A DNA stretch of 64,000 nucleotides from Poa pratensis (GCA_947311845.1 CAMZMU010000075.1:22672577-22736576); one strand, 5' to 3'. Numbered from the stretch's first letter, positions 1-12,618 are shown. Made by a program: numbers and translations. The notes: generated by a model from the letters alone, not told the origin.

Positions 1-484
1 GTCAGCTCCCGGACGAGTCTCTTGCAGGCGCCACTGGAGGGAGGCAGGGAGGCCCCCCCGTGGATGCGCCCGACGACTCCATTGACTTCCTGGAACTTCC
101 TGTTGTTGCCGCCGTGAGGGGCCTGAGCCTCTCCGTTGTTATCGAGGGCGGCCTCTTGATGGTTTTGCCCGCGGCCGCCTTGGCCGCCGCTTCCTCCTCC
201 TCGGCCCCCGCGTCCATCGCCGTGACCCCACCCACGGTCGCCTCCGCCGTGGCGACCGGTGGGACAGTCACGAGCGATGTGCCCAGAGGTGCCGCAGGTG
301 AAGCAGCCATCAGGGTTGGTCCCGTTGGCGCGGTGATGTGCTCGTAAAGCGAGAAACTTCAACTGGCGGCACTCCTTGAGCGCGTGGTTGCCGTCAGGAT
401 GGATGTGGCACCACGGGTCATCTTCTTCTTCAGAAGTCGATGCAGGCTTGGCCTTCTTGGTGAGGGGCTCAATGACGAAGACGC
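1..484 (-). mobile_element. gypsy gag, C-terminal part with zinc knuckle (partial)
   Basis: Reading the minus strand from 484 down gives the C-terminal part of a Ty3/gypsy gag. A Cys/His-rich stretch is followed by the nucleic-acid-binding CCHC knuckle CFTCGTSGHIARDC (about 260-300) and then a Gly/Arg-rich tail running off the window edge. It is the continuation of the gag at 8160-9686. The reading frame ends in ...GPDKRV at 8160 and resumes with FVIEPLTKK at 484, so the 7.7-kb element between them interrupted an open frame cleanly. The pol region and 3' LTR must lie to the left of the window. CCHC knuckles bind retroelement RNA during packaging. The knuckle itself is certain; assignment to the same element as 8160-10736 rests on the matching frame and target duplication. 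Confidence 0.85.
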
Positions 485-2226
485 TGATACCCGATGACGT
501 AGTTACCTGCGTCAAAAGAATATGGGTTAGGTTGAGACTCCAAGTGCAGAGTGTGTAGTAAGTGGAAGACGTGTTTTCCCCACGAGGGGTGACTCGAGGG
601 TTTAATATCGAACTCTCGGGGAATCAGTAGTGAAGATTTATCTTTCCTATCCTTCTTTTGGTTACCTACAAAACAAAGTAAATGTTTTGGTCCTCAACCT
701 CACCTAGTGGTTGTCAAGCACAAGGTGTGAGAATGATATCAAGATAATATGCAATGCAAACAAGAAATAAATATGCAATGGTGGTAAATAAATATGCAAG
801 GATGGTGGTAGCAATGATAAATGATATTTTTGGGTTTTATTGATGAATGCAAGATGGAAAAGTGTTTTTGTATTTTCGGATTTTTAAATGGCAGAAAATG
901 GTAAAGTGGTAAAAGTTGTTGGAAAGGTGTTTCTTATGATTAAAAATGGACCGGGGTTCATGGTTTCACAAATGCACTCTCTCTTTAATAAAGTGGTAGA
1001 CAATGGAACACTAGAGTTGACATATGAGATTGCAACACAACAGTTTAATGACAAGTTATAATTATATGGGCATCACGTCCTAACATAGAGACCTTTTGTT
1101 TATTATTAGTCTCTTTATACTCCACCAAGATGCGAACTAAATCATAACACCTCAGTAATTAAGATAACTCAGAGTATAGCAATAAGTATCATGACATGAA
1201 GTTAAAATAAGAACATGCTAGATCTAGTCATGGAGTAGTGGCAATGGTCACACCCACATCTCCGGTAGCATGGTATTTCTTTTTATCCCTAGTGAGGCAA
1301 CAAAGTAAGGTAGAGATACCCAAGTGGATCGCAGAACTTTCTCTCACGTTCACTGCACTAGCCACCCCCCGTTACTCCAACTAATGCACACGTTCCCCCT
1401 CACACGCTCTCATAAACATGCTTGATCATGACAAGTAAATAAGAACGGGTACATAATATGCATCTACTTTCATAACTGAAACAAAACCATTGCAATCTCA
1501 AACATATATTAACTCATAAAAAGATCCACCACAAAGGTATTACATAGATGACCGTAATCATGTTCAGCAGCTCATACGGTACTAATTAGTGAAGCTCAAG
1601 AGAGAGAGATACATAAGTTACTTCCACAAACCCATAGTCCAGAGGTGGACTACTCCCTCTTCATCATGGAGACGGTGGAGAAGTCGTTGGAGAAGATGGA
1701 GACCACGCCGGCAGCGCCCCGCCGGAGTTTTCCCCCTCCAATCTGCAACTCCAGGTCTCTGTTTCGTGGTTTCTGTGTTTCTGCGGCGCTCCTCCAGAGA
1801 GCGTCGGGGGCTATTTTTATAGTCGGTTTTAGGTCAAAACGAGTCGGTGGAGGAAAGATCGACGGCAACGGAGCTCCGGGCCCAAAAGAGGGGGTCCCAC
1901 GCGCCCAGGTACCTGGCCGCGTGGGCCCACTCAACTTCGGCCTCCGACTTCCTTTCGTGCGCTTCCTTGGCTCCTACGCTTTGTTCCTTCCAAAAACTGA
2001 TGCCCGTAAAATATTAGGTCATTTGGACGTCGTTTGGGTCCCTGAAACATTAAAATATAGAAAACAGGGTTTTCTGACTGTGCAGGGTTAATTCCATAAA
2101 AATAGGAAACATACCAAATATTCCCAAAATCATTATAAAACAGTGATATAACCCTTATATGATGCAAATATGACTGGAATATAAGTAAAATAATGCAAAG
2201 TTCATGTATGCATTTTACATGCATCA
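485..2226 (-). repeat. 3' LTR of the non-autonomous gypsy element
   Basis: The LTR begins TGATAC and ends GCATCA on the plus strand, giving the expected TG...CA ends. By eye it differs from the partner at 6409-8159 at only some 20-30 positions and small indels over about 1,750 bp, which suggests a young insertion. Small ORFs inside it are not conserved genes. Confidence 0.92.
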
Positions 2227-5131
2227 ACATCCCCAAGCTTAACCTATACTCGTCCTCGAGTATGAAGGTGATAAAACTAACATGGACTTTGCATTTTAAT
2301 ACTATCAATGGATATCAAAGATGATTACTATTGCTACATAGAGTCAAATGATTCATTCTTAAAAGGAGTAGCAATATGCAAGATAGTTTATGAAGTGATA
2401 TCAAGTATTCAATGCAAGGATGTTCAATGATAATTCACAAAGTGTAACATAAAAGAAAGTACTATGGACCACATGTATGCATAATGAAAGAAAGAACATC
2501 CTATAATGGCCATAGAGTATTGATGAAAATCTGAATATAAAAGGTGGACACTTTGGAAAGATATATAAATGAGTAGAGGTAAAACATGAATAAGTTTCAT
2601 CTAACTTCCAAATGCTTCTACTTAAGTTAATGTTTGCAATGTGGTATTGGTGTCAAGCTCTCATTACCCCTATCATAGCATCTTGAATGATTAAGTTTAA
2701 AGTGAAAGCAAATATGAGTAGTGTGCTTGACAAAGTATGGGTTGAATGTCTCATGCCCCGTGAATACGAGTACCTACACCACGGTGTTACTCAACTTGGG
2801 AACAAAGCAAGTTCAAGTTAAGTCATTGTAAGTAATATAATAGCGTCATCAAGAGCGTCAACTGGGGTACCTCTTGCCCAGGACATGGAACAAGCCCATG
2901 TCAAAATGACAAGACAAACAAACAAAATGAACAATCTCCACACCCTTTTTATTTACTATTGGTATAGCTTTTTATTGTGGGTGCATCACTGAAGGTTCAC
3001 CATAGCATGTAAGTAAATTTCCACCATGAATGATGCATGGCTTAGATTAGCGGCCCAGGCGTCTCTCTAACCATTTATACAAACTCATTAAACTCACTAA
3101 GTTTCCCATTTATTTCACCATGATAAGCATCCATAAACAAAAGTACATGATATCAACAAAATATAAAGAGCACGTTGAAAGCTTGCCATGTGACAGCACA
3201 TATGAGCTAACTCCCAACCAAGACTCTTGTCAAGCTCACAACTTCATAATTTTAATCACAATGGGTCATGTTTATTAAGTGCAATAAAAGTAAGTGTGCA
3301 TCAAGTTCGTGAGAGCTCTTTAACCAACTTTTCCCATAACAATCAATAACACAAGCATTTTAATTCAGAGTATAGATAATACAAATAATCATGATAAACA
3401 TACTCGGAATAGCATAAAGCTAATAGGTAGATATGGTGGACTCACTGGAAAAACTTTGGTTGAAGGTGTTGGAAACAAGTTTTTACTTGTTGGAATTTTT
3501 GGGCTAGCAAGAGGGAGAAAGTTGACCGTCTAAATGCATGCATAAGTGTCCATAGAACTAACCAATCCATGTTAAACAAAGTAAAGTAACATTCAGCATC
3601 AAAACATGAATAAAAGATAGCTCTTGATAAAACACTTGCAAATTAATATTCATTAAAAGCATATGAATCATGCAACTATATGTATCTTTTTGAATCAACT
3701 CAAACATCCCTTTCCCAATCTTTTTAATAGCATCCAACTTAATTCAACCCAAATTTCCAGTAGCTCTCTCATATATAAATGATAGTGGTGGTCTCAAACA
3801 AAAAAATCAAACCAAATAAAAACAAAAAAAGACGCTCCAAGTTTATGCGATAAAGTGCATTGATCGAAAAACAGAAGTTAGACGTGTGCAAACCGAGAGT
3901 GTGTTGGTCCAGTGGGGTTGTCTTCACATCCCCAAGCTTATGGTCTTCACCATCCTTGGATAGCTCTTGGTGCATCTCCTCTAATCCCTGTGAAAAAACT
4001 TCAAAACACCGTTTCTCCCATTTCTTTTCTGTGGGGCGACATTAGTAGTGATAGACAAACGAATTTTGCTGCATAAAATCCTTAAACAAAAATTCATATG
4101 AATGTCCAGAAAGTGTATAATGTTGTATGCCTACTTATAAACTCAATTGGATCAAAAAGATTCAAGTTAAAAGTTCAAAGAATGCATCAAACAAAATGGG
4201 ACAGAATCTGTCCAGAAAAACAGCAGCAGCAAAACGTATTTTTCTACCCTACTTAATATGTCGAAAATTCTGAAAAATTCATGCTTACAGAGGATGAAAA
4301 GTTGCAACTACAGTTCAAATATCAGCTCATTCGGAGTTACAGAATAGGAATTAAAAATCATACCGTGCACAGATTCGTGCTGGAATAAAATCTCCGAATG
4401 CAAATAGCAACTTTTTCAAACCAAAATAGGTAAAACTTGGCACTTTATTAAAAATTCCAGAAACTAAACTATAAACAAAGTCTCTTGTTACAGCAAGAGG
4501 ACACAAAGAAAATCACAAATAAAAACAACCGGGTTGCCTCCCGTAAAGCGCTTTCTTTATAGCCATGTAGCTAGGCTTCTTACTTGGTGATCATGAAGGT
4601 TGAAGCTCATGAGGGATTTAATTTTGTGTGTCCCTCTTCCTTGGAAGTGTTCATGCAAATACCAGGATCCCATGGTGCTCTCAACCAATCAAAATAATAG
4701 TCAAGTTGAAACCTAGTAGAGAAAAACAAAACACAAAAGTAATAACAACGAAGTCTAACTTTCTTTCTATGCATTGGCATTTTGTATATGAATGAATCAC
4801 AATAAATAGAAATTTCACAATGCATATTAACAGTAGTTACTTGCAACTTATATTATTAGCAACATAAAGAGGGCTCTTATCACCTCCTCTTTCATAATAG
4901 TTGCAAGAAGTAAAATAAATTCAACCATATAACCAGAATCATTCAACTTAGATAATTTAGGCACATAAAGAGGATCATTAAATTTATTATGGAATTCATT
5001 AGCATGCTTCCCTCTTTCAAAATAGTTATTAAGATCAATATCAAGTTTAATATCATGGTTGCAACAAAGATTTGGAACTAAAGGTAATTGCAAACCACAT
5101 AAGTATTTCTCAACATAAGCAAATTTCTCCT
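2227..5131 (-). other. Internal region of non-autonomous element, mostly non-coding
   Basis: This AT-rich internal sequence has no recognisable pol domain. The polypurine tract lies at 2227-2240. Between 4848 and about 5145 the minus strand carries the frameshifted continuation of the unknown ORF above it, including the reading frame SPNYTIEEKFAYVEKYL. Nothing else was recognised. Confidence 0.7.
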
Positions 5132-6076
5132 CTATGGTGTAATTAGGAGAATCAGAAACAAAGTAGGACTCTCATGAGTAAGAGTAACATCACAAACAGC
5201 AAGTATATCATTTTTATCCTCACATAATTTAGTAACAACTAAACATGGAGGTTTATCAATAAGCATAGGACCATCATCTAAAGCATTATCATATAGCATA
5301 TTTAAGCAATACTCCTCATTATCATCAATAAGTTCACTAGTAGCATTAATAGAAAGTAAAGGAGCATTATTAGTTTCATCATAATAGCATGGGTTATCAT
5401 ATAGGACCATAGAATTTTCAGTTTGACACTCATCATAACATGGGTTCTCATAAATAACAAAAGATTTTTGAGTTTGAGTGCTACTATCAAATGTTGATGG
5501 TGAAGTTGGGAGATCCAACTCTTCCCCAAGCTTAGGTTGGAACATATCCATTTCAATCTCCTCTTCACATTCTTCCTCTTCCAAGCTTATGTTTTCATCA
5601 TCCTCTTCCTGCAAAATATTAGTACTTTCCATGGAAGCAAGAATTCTTTCTTTAACAAAAACATTGTCACTAAATTCGTTTTTGCAAAGTTGGAGAATAA
5701 TAGAAATTTGTCCTTTCATTACACGAGCTTCATGACTAGTTGTAAGAAATTTATCAATAAGAGAGTCTATCTCAAGGGCTCCAACATAAGCAATATATTT
5801 CTCAACTTGTTCTATATCAGGGCATGAAAATTTATCTTCACGATAACAGGAAATTATAGGATCACTATTATAATTGCATTGATAGTGGGAATGTTTAACA
5901 ACTCTTCTATTGAAACAAGTTATACCATGTAACTCACAAAACTGAATAGCCATTCTGTGAAGAGCTTCAAGCAATTTACGCATTCTTTTTCCTTCTTCGG
6001 TCGATTCATATTCAAAGTAGGCTTCCATAGTTTTAACATAACCATTAGGTATAGAGATTCCAGAAAGTTTCTCCAT
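5132..6076 (-). CDS. Unknown conserved-looking ORF of non-autonomous gypsy element
   Basis: This 314-codon ORF sits 330 bp inside the 5' LTR, where gag would normally start. The family is not recognised and no gag, zinc knuckle or enzyme motif is visible. The N-terminal third is helical and charged (EGKRMRKLLEALHRM). The middle is very acidic (runs of E and D around residues 155-180). The C-terminal half repeats a short aromatic/cysteine motif (YENPCYDE, YDNPCYYDE, MLYDNALDD). The ORF ends at TAG 5132, but the next frame continues without stops to about 4848, so a one-base indel near 5145 probably shortened a protein of about 410 residues. An ORF of this length is unexpected in an element lacking pol. 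It could act as a gag substitute or be a remnant. Function unknown. Confidence 0.6.
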   Translation of the reverse strand: MEKLSGISIPNGYVKTMEAYFEYESTEEGKRMRKLLEALHRMAIQFCELHGITCFNRRVVKHSHYQCNYNSDPIISCYREDKFSCPDIEQVEKYIAYVGALEIDSLIDKFLTTSHEARVMKGQISIILQLCKNEFSDNVFVKERILASMESTNILQEEDDENISLEEEECEEEIEMDMFQPKLGEELDLPTSPSTFDSSTQTQKSFVIYENPCYDECQTENSMVLYDNPCYYDETNNAPLLSINATSELIDDNEEYCLNMLYDNALDDGPMLIDKPPCLVVTKLCEDKNDILAVCDVTLTHESPTLFLILLITP

Positions 6077-6408
6077 ACTTTAACACACATATTAAAAACA
6101 GCACTAATTTTTGTTTTTGTTTTTATGATTATAAATGAAAGACTGATAGTAAAATGATACTAAACAATGCAAACCGAAATATGCAAGACAATAACAAAAC
6201 AAAATAAAATGCTTTGAAGGTAAAGATGGATAAGATGATGCTCACGTAGGTGCAACCTCCCCAAGCTTAGGTGTTAGCACAAGTTGGTGATGAAGTTGAC
6301 TTGGTGAGATATCCTTGGATAAACCCGGCGCCAGAAGAGCTAGTGCAGGGGACCCTTGGATAAACATTTCAGCAATGATTCCCCGGCAACGGCGCCAGAA
6401 AACAGTCT

Positions 6409-8159
6409 TGATACCCGATGACGTAGTTACCTGCGTCAAAAGAATATGGGTTAGGTTGAGACTCCAAGTACAGAGTGTGTAGTAAGTGGAAGACGTGTTT
6501 TCCCCACGAGGGGTGACTCGAGGGTTTAATATCGAACTCTCGGGGAATCAGTAGTGAAGATTTATCTTTCCTATCCTTCTTTTGGTTACCTACAAAACAA
6601 AGTAAATGTTTTGGTCCTCAACCTCACCTAGTGGTTGTCAAGCACAAGGTGTGAGAATGATATCAAGATAATATGCAATGCAAACAAGAAATAAATATGC
6701 AATGGTGGTAAATAAATATGCAAGGATGGTGGTAGCAATGATAAATGATATTTTTTGGCTTTTATATGATGAATGCAAGATGGAAAAGTGTTTTTGTATT
6801 TTCGGATTTTTAAATGGCAGAAAATGGTAAAGTGGTAAAAGTTGTTGGAAAGGTGTTTCTTATGATTAAAAATGGACCGGGGTTCATGGTTTCACAAATG
6901 CACTCTCTCTTTAATAAAGTGGTAGACAATGGAACACTAGAGTTGACATATGAGATTGCAACACAACAGTTTAATGACAAGTTATAATTATATGGGCATC
7001 ACGTCCTAACATATAGACCTTTTAGTTTATTATTAGTCTCTCTTATACTCCACCAAGATGCGAACTAAATCATAACACCTCAGTAATTAAGATAACTCAG
7101 AGTATAGCAATAAGTATCATGACATGAAGTTAAAATAAGAACATGCTAGATCTAGTCATGGAGTAGTGGCAATGGTCACACCCACATCTCCGGTAGCATG
7201 GTATTTCTTTTTATCCCTAGTGAGGCAACAAAGTAAGGTAGAGATACCCAAGTGGATCGCAGAACTTTCTCTCACGTTCACTGCACTAGCCACCCCCCGT
7301 TACTCCAACTAATGCACACGTTCCCCCTCACACGCTCTCATAAACATGCTTGATCATGACAAGTAAATAAGAACGAGGTACATAATATGCATCTACTTTC
7401 GTAACTGAAACAAAACCATTGCAATCTCAAACATATATTAACTCATAAAAAGATCCACCACAAAGGTATTACATAGATGACCGTAATCATATTCAGCAGC
7501 TCATACGGTACTAATTAGTGAAGCTCAAGATAGAGAGATACATAAGTTACTTCCACAAACCCATAGTTCAGAGGTGGACTACTCCCTCTTCATCATGGAT
7601 ACGGTGGAGAAGTCGTTGGAGAAGATGGAGACCACGCCGGCAGCGCCCCGCCAGAGTTTTCCCCCTCCAATCTGCAACTCCAGGTCTCTGTTTCGTGGTT
7701 TCTGTGTTTCTGCGGCGCTCCTCCCAGAGAACGTCGGGGGCTATTTTTATAGTCGGTTTTAGGTCAAAACCGAGTCGGTGAAGGAAAGATCGACGGCAAC
7801 GGAGCTCCGGGGCCCAAAAGAGGGGGTCCCACGCGGCCGAGGTACCTGGCCGCGTGGGCCCACTCAACTTCGGCCTCCGACTTCCTTTCGTGCGCTTCCT
7901 TGGCTCCTACGCTTTGTTCCTTCCAAAAACTGATGCCCGTAAAATATTAGGTCATTTGGACGTCGTTTGGGTCCCTGAAACATTAAAATATAGAAAACAG
8001 GGTTTTCTGACTGTGCAGGGTTAATTCCATAAAAATAGGAAACATACCAAATATTCCCAAAATCATTATAAAACAGTGATATAACCCCTATATGATGCAA
8101 ATATGACTGGAATATAAGTAAAATAATGCAAAGTTCATGTATGCATTTTACATGCATCA
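6409..8159 (-). repeat. 5' LTR of the non-autonomous gypsy element
   Basis: This is the partner of the LTR at 485-2226. Transcription would run leftward from it. The primer-binding-like sequence lies 11 bp inside its inner edge (6379-6397). The outer edge is followed by the target duplication GACGC (8160-8164). Confidence 0.92.
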
Positions 8160-9686
8160 GACGCGCTTGTCGGGTCCAGTGTCCCGTCTCTTGTTCTTGG
8201 CGGGAGTGGTCTTGTCCTCGGGCTCATCCTCCCCGGGGAACTTGACGCCTTCTTCTGCGCGGGCGCAGCGATCCGCGAGCTCCCAGTGCTCACGGGCAGT
8301 CTCGACGCGGCGGGTGCTCAACTTCTCGCGCATACGGGTGTTGCGAACGTTGGCGTGGAAGCATGAGATCACCAACTCCTCCTTGATGCAGGGTATCGTG
8401 TTCATCTTCCGGTTGAAGCGCTGTATGAACTTGCGCAGCGTCTCACCCGGAAGCTGCTTGAAGTCGTGGAGGTCGCTGGGAGCCCCCGGGCGTTGGTACT
8501 CGCCTTGGAAAGCCCCCAGGAACAGTTCCTTCAGGGTCTGCCAGGAACAGATGGAGCACTTGGGAAGGTTGAGAAGCCATGTCTGGGCATCTCCCTTCAA
8601 GGCCAGTGGGTACCAGCTGGTCATCATGACTTTGTCGGCCCCGGCGACCGCAGCTGCGAGGGAGTAGAGCTGCAGGAAGTCCCGGGGGTTCGTGGTGCCA
8701 TCGTAGCGGTGCACGTCGATCTTGAATTTCTTGGGCCAGGTAACCTGGCAGAACTCGGGGGAGAGGGCGAGGCAGCCCTCGGCGATGTCGTCGTCCCGAT
8801 CCTCCCGGCGGTGGCACTCGCGACGCCTCTCGATGCGAGTGTGCATATCCTCGGTTAGACGATTGTTGAGGTCGACCCGAAGATCTTGGTTGCGCGTCGT
8901 AGATGACCAGACGGAGATGGCTTTGCCGCGATCGCGGTTCGGTCGATCTGCCCCTGGAGGTGAGGTGCGCGGGGGTTGCTTCTCGCATTGACGCTCGCCA
9001 CGGGGACGGTCCCGGGCTCGCGTGTCTTGTCCCTTCCCACTCTAGGGCCGTTGACGGTGGGAGCTCGGGTAGGCTCCATCTAAGGGCCACGATCAGCGAG
9101 GTTGAGGAGCTCCTTCACACGGGTCCTCCAGGCCTGGTAGACCTTGGGATCGCCGGTGCTTGGGGGAAATTGCATCAGGGCCCGTGCAGCGACAAGGGCG
9201 TCGTGACCTTCACACGGGTCCTTCACACGGGTCCTTCACACGGGTCCTCCAGGCCTGGTAGACCTTGGGATCGCCGGTGCTTGGGGGAAATTGCATCAGG
9301 GCCCGTGCAGCGACAAGGGCGTCGTGACGAGCTCGGGCACCAGAGGGTAGGTGCGTAGAAGATTTTCTCCCGGCACCTCGCGGATCCCTGCCGGCGGGAA
9401 CGTTTCTGTCCCCTTTCCCAGCGAGAGTTTGCTTGCCAGCGCCGTTGCCGACGCTCTTCTCTCCAGAGCGGGGAGGATGCCTGACGGAGACTCCTGGGGC
9501 CGTCGGACCGTCGGGCTCGGTGTTCTTGTTGACGTCAGCTCCCTCCGATACCACCTTCTCCGCGGGCAGTGTGGGCGGAGGAGTGGTCTGGCGTGTCTCC
9601 GCAGCGTGACGCTCAGCAGAAGCCTGAGTACGCGAAGGAGACGTGGCCTTGGAGGCCATAGCGTCGCCTCTTCTCTTGGGCGCCAT
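8160..9686 (-). pseudogene. gag: gypsy gag, N-terminal and central part, interrupted
   Basis: This is the Ty3/gypsy structural gag protein. The start is at 9686 (MAPKRRGD). The central retrotransposon gag domain is clear at about 8330-8760, with YDGTTNPRDFLQLYS, a TWLLNLP segment, and PGETLRKFIQRFNRK. Between them the frame shifts at least twice, near 8850 and at the tandem duplication 9112-9328, so the copy is inactive. The ORF stops at 8157 only because the 485-8159 element was inserted there; the rest of gag with its zinc knuckle is at 1-484. The sequence is much more GC-rich than the inserted element. Confidence 0.85.
9112..9328. repeat. Tandem duplication (period 121 bp) inside gag
   Basis: A segment of about 97 bp starting at 9112 is repeated exactly from 9233 (offset 121). 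The two copies are joined by three copies of the short unit cttcacacgggtc. It breaks the gag frame and repeats the protein segment that includes STGDPKVYQAW. Confidence 0.9.
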
Positions 9687-9778
9687 GCTCGAGGAAGAAC
9701 TTGACGTAGATCATGACGATGAACATGAGGTTGACGAAGACGAATCCAGCGATTGCGCCCCCTACCTGGCGCGCCAGA
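9687..9778 (-). promoter_or_regulatory. gypsy leader with primer-binding region
   Basis: On the minus strand, TGGCGCGCCAGGTAGGGG (complement of about 9761-9778) directly follows the LTR end. This is the expected place for the primer-binding site of a gypsy element. The rest is untranslated leader before the gag start at 9686. Confidence 0.6.
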
Positions 9779-10736
9779 TGTCGTGTCTCGGATCACGGAC
9801 ACCGGAAGTAAAGGATACCCCCTTTTAGGTTCGGCACGGGGCGCAAAGGAGGCTGGGAGACGCTTCACCCGGGAGGTGGTCGCCAAGCTCTTAGGTGGGG
9901 AGATCAAGCAAGCAACACAGAGACACAGAGAGTTACCCAGTTTCAGGCCGCCCGTAGGCTAAAAGCTCTACTCCTGCATGTCTAGATTGCTCTGGTCATC
10001 ATGGTGTGGTTTACAAGGGTGTTCACGGGGGTGAACCCGGAAGGGTGTTGGCCGGAGGTAGATGAAGAGCAGATCCTGCCCTGGGGAGATCACCTCTCTC
10101 TCTACCCTCCAAACCCTAGGCTAGTATTGCTTGAGCTATGCTTGTAACTTGTCCTTCTGCCTCGATGCCTTGGTCCTCCTTTTATAGGCTAAGGGGATCC
10201 GACATGGGCACGCGAGGAGAATGAGGGGTTTTAGGCGGGAAAACCCTCGGTGGTCTAATGGTGGCAACGTGGCCTCCTCTCGTCCAAGTATCTCCAGTGG
10301 TTAGGTGCGGTCGTCTGCCTTTGGGGAAAGCGGGGCGAACTAGGCCTGATAGCCCCACCGACCACGCCCACGGCGACGTCACTGGAGGCGCGCCCTTCAT
10401 CTTGGCGCCCAAGTCTTCTACAAGCTTCCCGCACGAGCTGGCGTGCTTATCCTCTTCGCTGTACGGAGGCTCGAACCCGGGTGAATGCCTGGCCTCCTGC
10501 CGTACATTTGGACCCGCGGGTGCTCCGCCTTGTTCGCCGGGTGACAGGTGACCCTGTAAGGCCACCTGGTCCTTGGTCGTGGTTTGCCGATGTCGAGCTT
10601 GACGTGCTTCCGTGGGGTAGATGCGTTGGCCTATCTACCGTTCTTGACTCCTTGCGTTGCCCATCTTCTTGCTGGGCCCAGGTTGTGGACCCACTTTGGC
10701 AGCATCAGAGGAACCACATGTTCCACTGTTGCGACA
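9779..10736 (-). repeat. Probable 5' LTR of the gag-bearing gypsy element
   Basis: On the minus strand the segment starts TGTCGCAACAG and ends ACACGACA, so its ends are TGTCG...CGACA. It contains a TATA box (CCTATAAAAGG, complement of about 10180-10190) and lies next to the primer-binding region. The inner edge is well supported. The outer edge at 10736 is inferred from the inverted ends, because the partner LTR lies outside the window. A hAT element inserted 18 bp beyond it. Confidence 0.6.
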
Positions 10737-12331
10737 TGCGCGCCCACACCCGAGTCCATGTGGCAACGGGGATACTAACCACCGGTTATCGCTCAACCAT
10801 AACCATCCCCATCTACCAAAAATCATACCATCCCCATCCCCGTTAACTGTTACGGGGATAGTTGTTGTACCATAACCGTCCCCCGTCGGGTAGCAAATAA
10901 CCATCGGGTACCCTACAACATTGATTAAAAAAATGGACATCATATCACCATATGTATCTCAATAGATATCAGTTCACAAAATATATTACAAGAGCATAAT
11001 ATATCAAATATGACAGCACAAAGGCACACGGCCACAAATAAAAGTGTTGAACACAAATACCAAACATACAGATCGAGACCACAATTAAGTTTAGTCATTA
11101 CAGAACATAAATGGGAGTTCCCAAAGGCACACATGCCTGAAATACTTGGTTCAAATATTCAACAAAGGCACACAAGCCATAACATTCAGAATTCGAATGG
11201 AATGCAACATAAATGATAAATTTTGGACTTCGGGACTCAAGTCTCCAGGTTTAATTGTTGTAGACCTGTAGAAGCGCCGAAGTGCAGGCTGCCACTCAAC
11301 ATTAGAGCTTCAGGTTCTGCAAAGGATTAAAAGTTAGATTGACAAATTATTCTATACAAGATAACAAACAGCCAACAATAAAAAACATATAGAAGGTAAC
11401 CTCCAGCCCCTCTTCAACATCTTCAGGAACACTCCAGAAGCTAGCCTCCACTCCATCGTCATCATCTATAAGCAAACAACAAAGACAACGTTTCAGAATT
11501 AAAAGATAACAAGAAATATGACTATAGACCATGTATTCTATGCATTTACCTTTGTATCTATTCCTAATCCAGTCATGTGAACACATTAGAGCTTCAAGCA
11601 GATCAGAGGTAAGACGGCTATGATGTTCACTTAGTACTCTACCACTTGTAGAGAAGGCAGATTCTGAAGCAACTGTGCTGATTGGAATAGCATAGATATC
11701 CCTTGCTACCAATCTCAGAGTTGGGTATCTTGTTCCAGCAACTTTCCACCAGTCCAAGACACTGAAATTCTTTGTATCTAGTGCAACATAGTCATCCTCC
11801 AAGTACTTATCTAACTCAGAGAAGAACCTTCTTGTTGTTGGCCTCTTTTTAGCCACACGGGCACTAAACATTGACATAAGTTCCGCTGGCGCTTCTTCTA
11901 CAGTTTTTGATGTTTCTGGAACATCTTCATCCACTTGGTACTCCTCTAGCAGTTTGGTTAACAGGTCAATCACATCTTGAACATAGACCTCACTCTCATC
12001 CTCACTAACACCATGAAGCATAGAAAAGCAAGTGTTCAACATGTCATGCTTGTATCTAGGATCTAAGAGTGTAGCAATTCCCATAAGACCTTGTATGTCA
12101 GTCCAATATTTATCGAACTTTAGAGTCATTGCTGCTGTCATGTTTCTTATGACTTCATTGCTAGAGGCAGACCATTTCCTCATGTTTGCTTTGATTTCAC
12201 ATATTTGAGGAAAGTAGATGTTGGCAGTAACATAGTTTGTTCGAGAAAAGAGCTCAGTTATCTTAAAGAACGGCCTCAACCTCTCTACCACATCAAATGC
12301 AAACTTCCACCCACTATCGGAAGGGAGACTA

Positions 12332-12420
12332 TCATATTGCCTTCACTAAACCGTCAATTCTCCTCCAAGAATATTTACCATATTTGAGACACTTTGCCTT
12401 CACTAAACCGTCAATTCTCA
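12332..12420. repeat. Short direct repeat in BED-finger exon
   Basis: A segment of about 22 bp, ttcactaaaccgtcaattct, occurs at about 12341 and again at about 12399. It makes the protein read RIDGLVKA twice. It lies exactly at the edge of the deleted transposase core and may mark a faulty repair junction. Confidence 0.8.
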
Positions 12421-12618
12421 CAAGCTTGTAGCATTTCCAAGCCTTTGAAGTCAGCTTCCTCTTTGACCGAACTGAGCCATCTTCGTTCAACTCATCTTCA
12501 TCATCAGAAATTTCTATCTCCTCCTTCTCAATGGTCACAACTATTGGCCCTCCAACCGTCTGTGAAGATGATCCTGCCGGGCTGCTGCTCCCAGCCCGAG
12601 GACTAGAGTTCCTATATA

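Larger units (their letters stand above)
485..8159 (-). mobile_element. Complete non-autonomous gypsy (Athila-like) LTR retrotransposon
   Basis: Two near-identical LTRs (485-2226 and 6409-8159) bound a 4.2-kb internal region. The 5-bp target duplication GACGC is perfect at 480-484 and 8160-8164. The element lies on the minus strand. A primer-binding-like sequence TGGCGCCGTTGCCGGGGAA (complement of 6379-6397), of the type used by plant Athila-like gypsy elements, lies beside the 6409 LTR. A polypurine tract AAGCTTGGGGATGT (complement of 2227-2240) abuts the other. No protease, RT, RNase H or integrase is visible, so it must depend on a partner element. The only sizeable ORF is the unknown protein at 5132-6076 and its frameshifted continuation. 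It sits inside the gag gene of an older gypsy element of the same orientation. Confidence 0.93.

Noticed and set aside
1589..2308. ORFs of 77-148 codons, repeated at 7518-8157
   Set aside because: They lie in the LTRs of the non-autonomous element and differ in frame between the two LTRs, so they are not conserved coding sequences.
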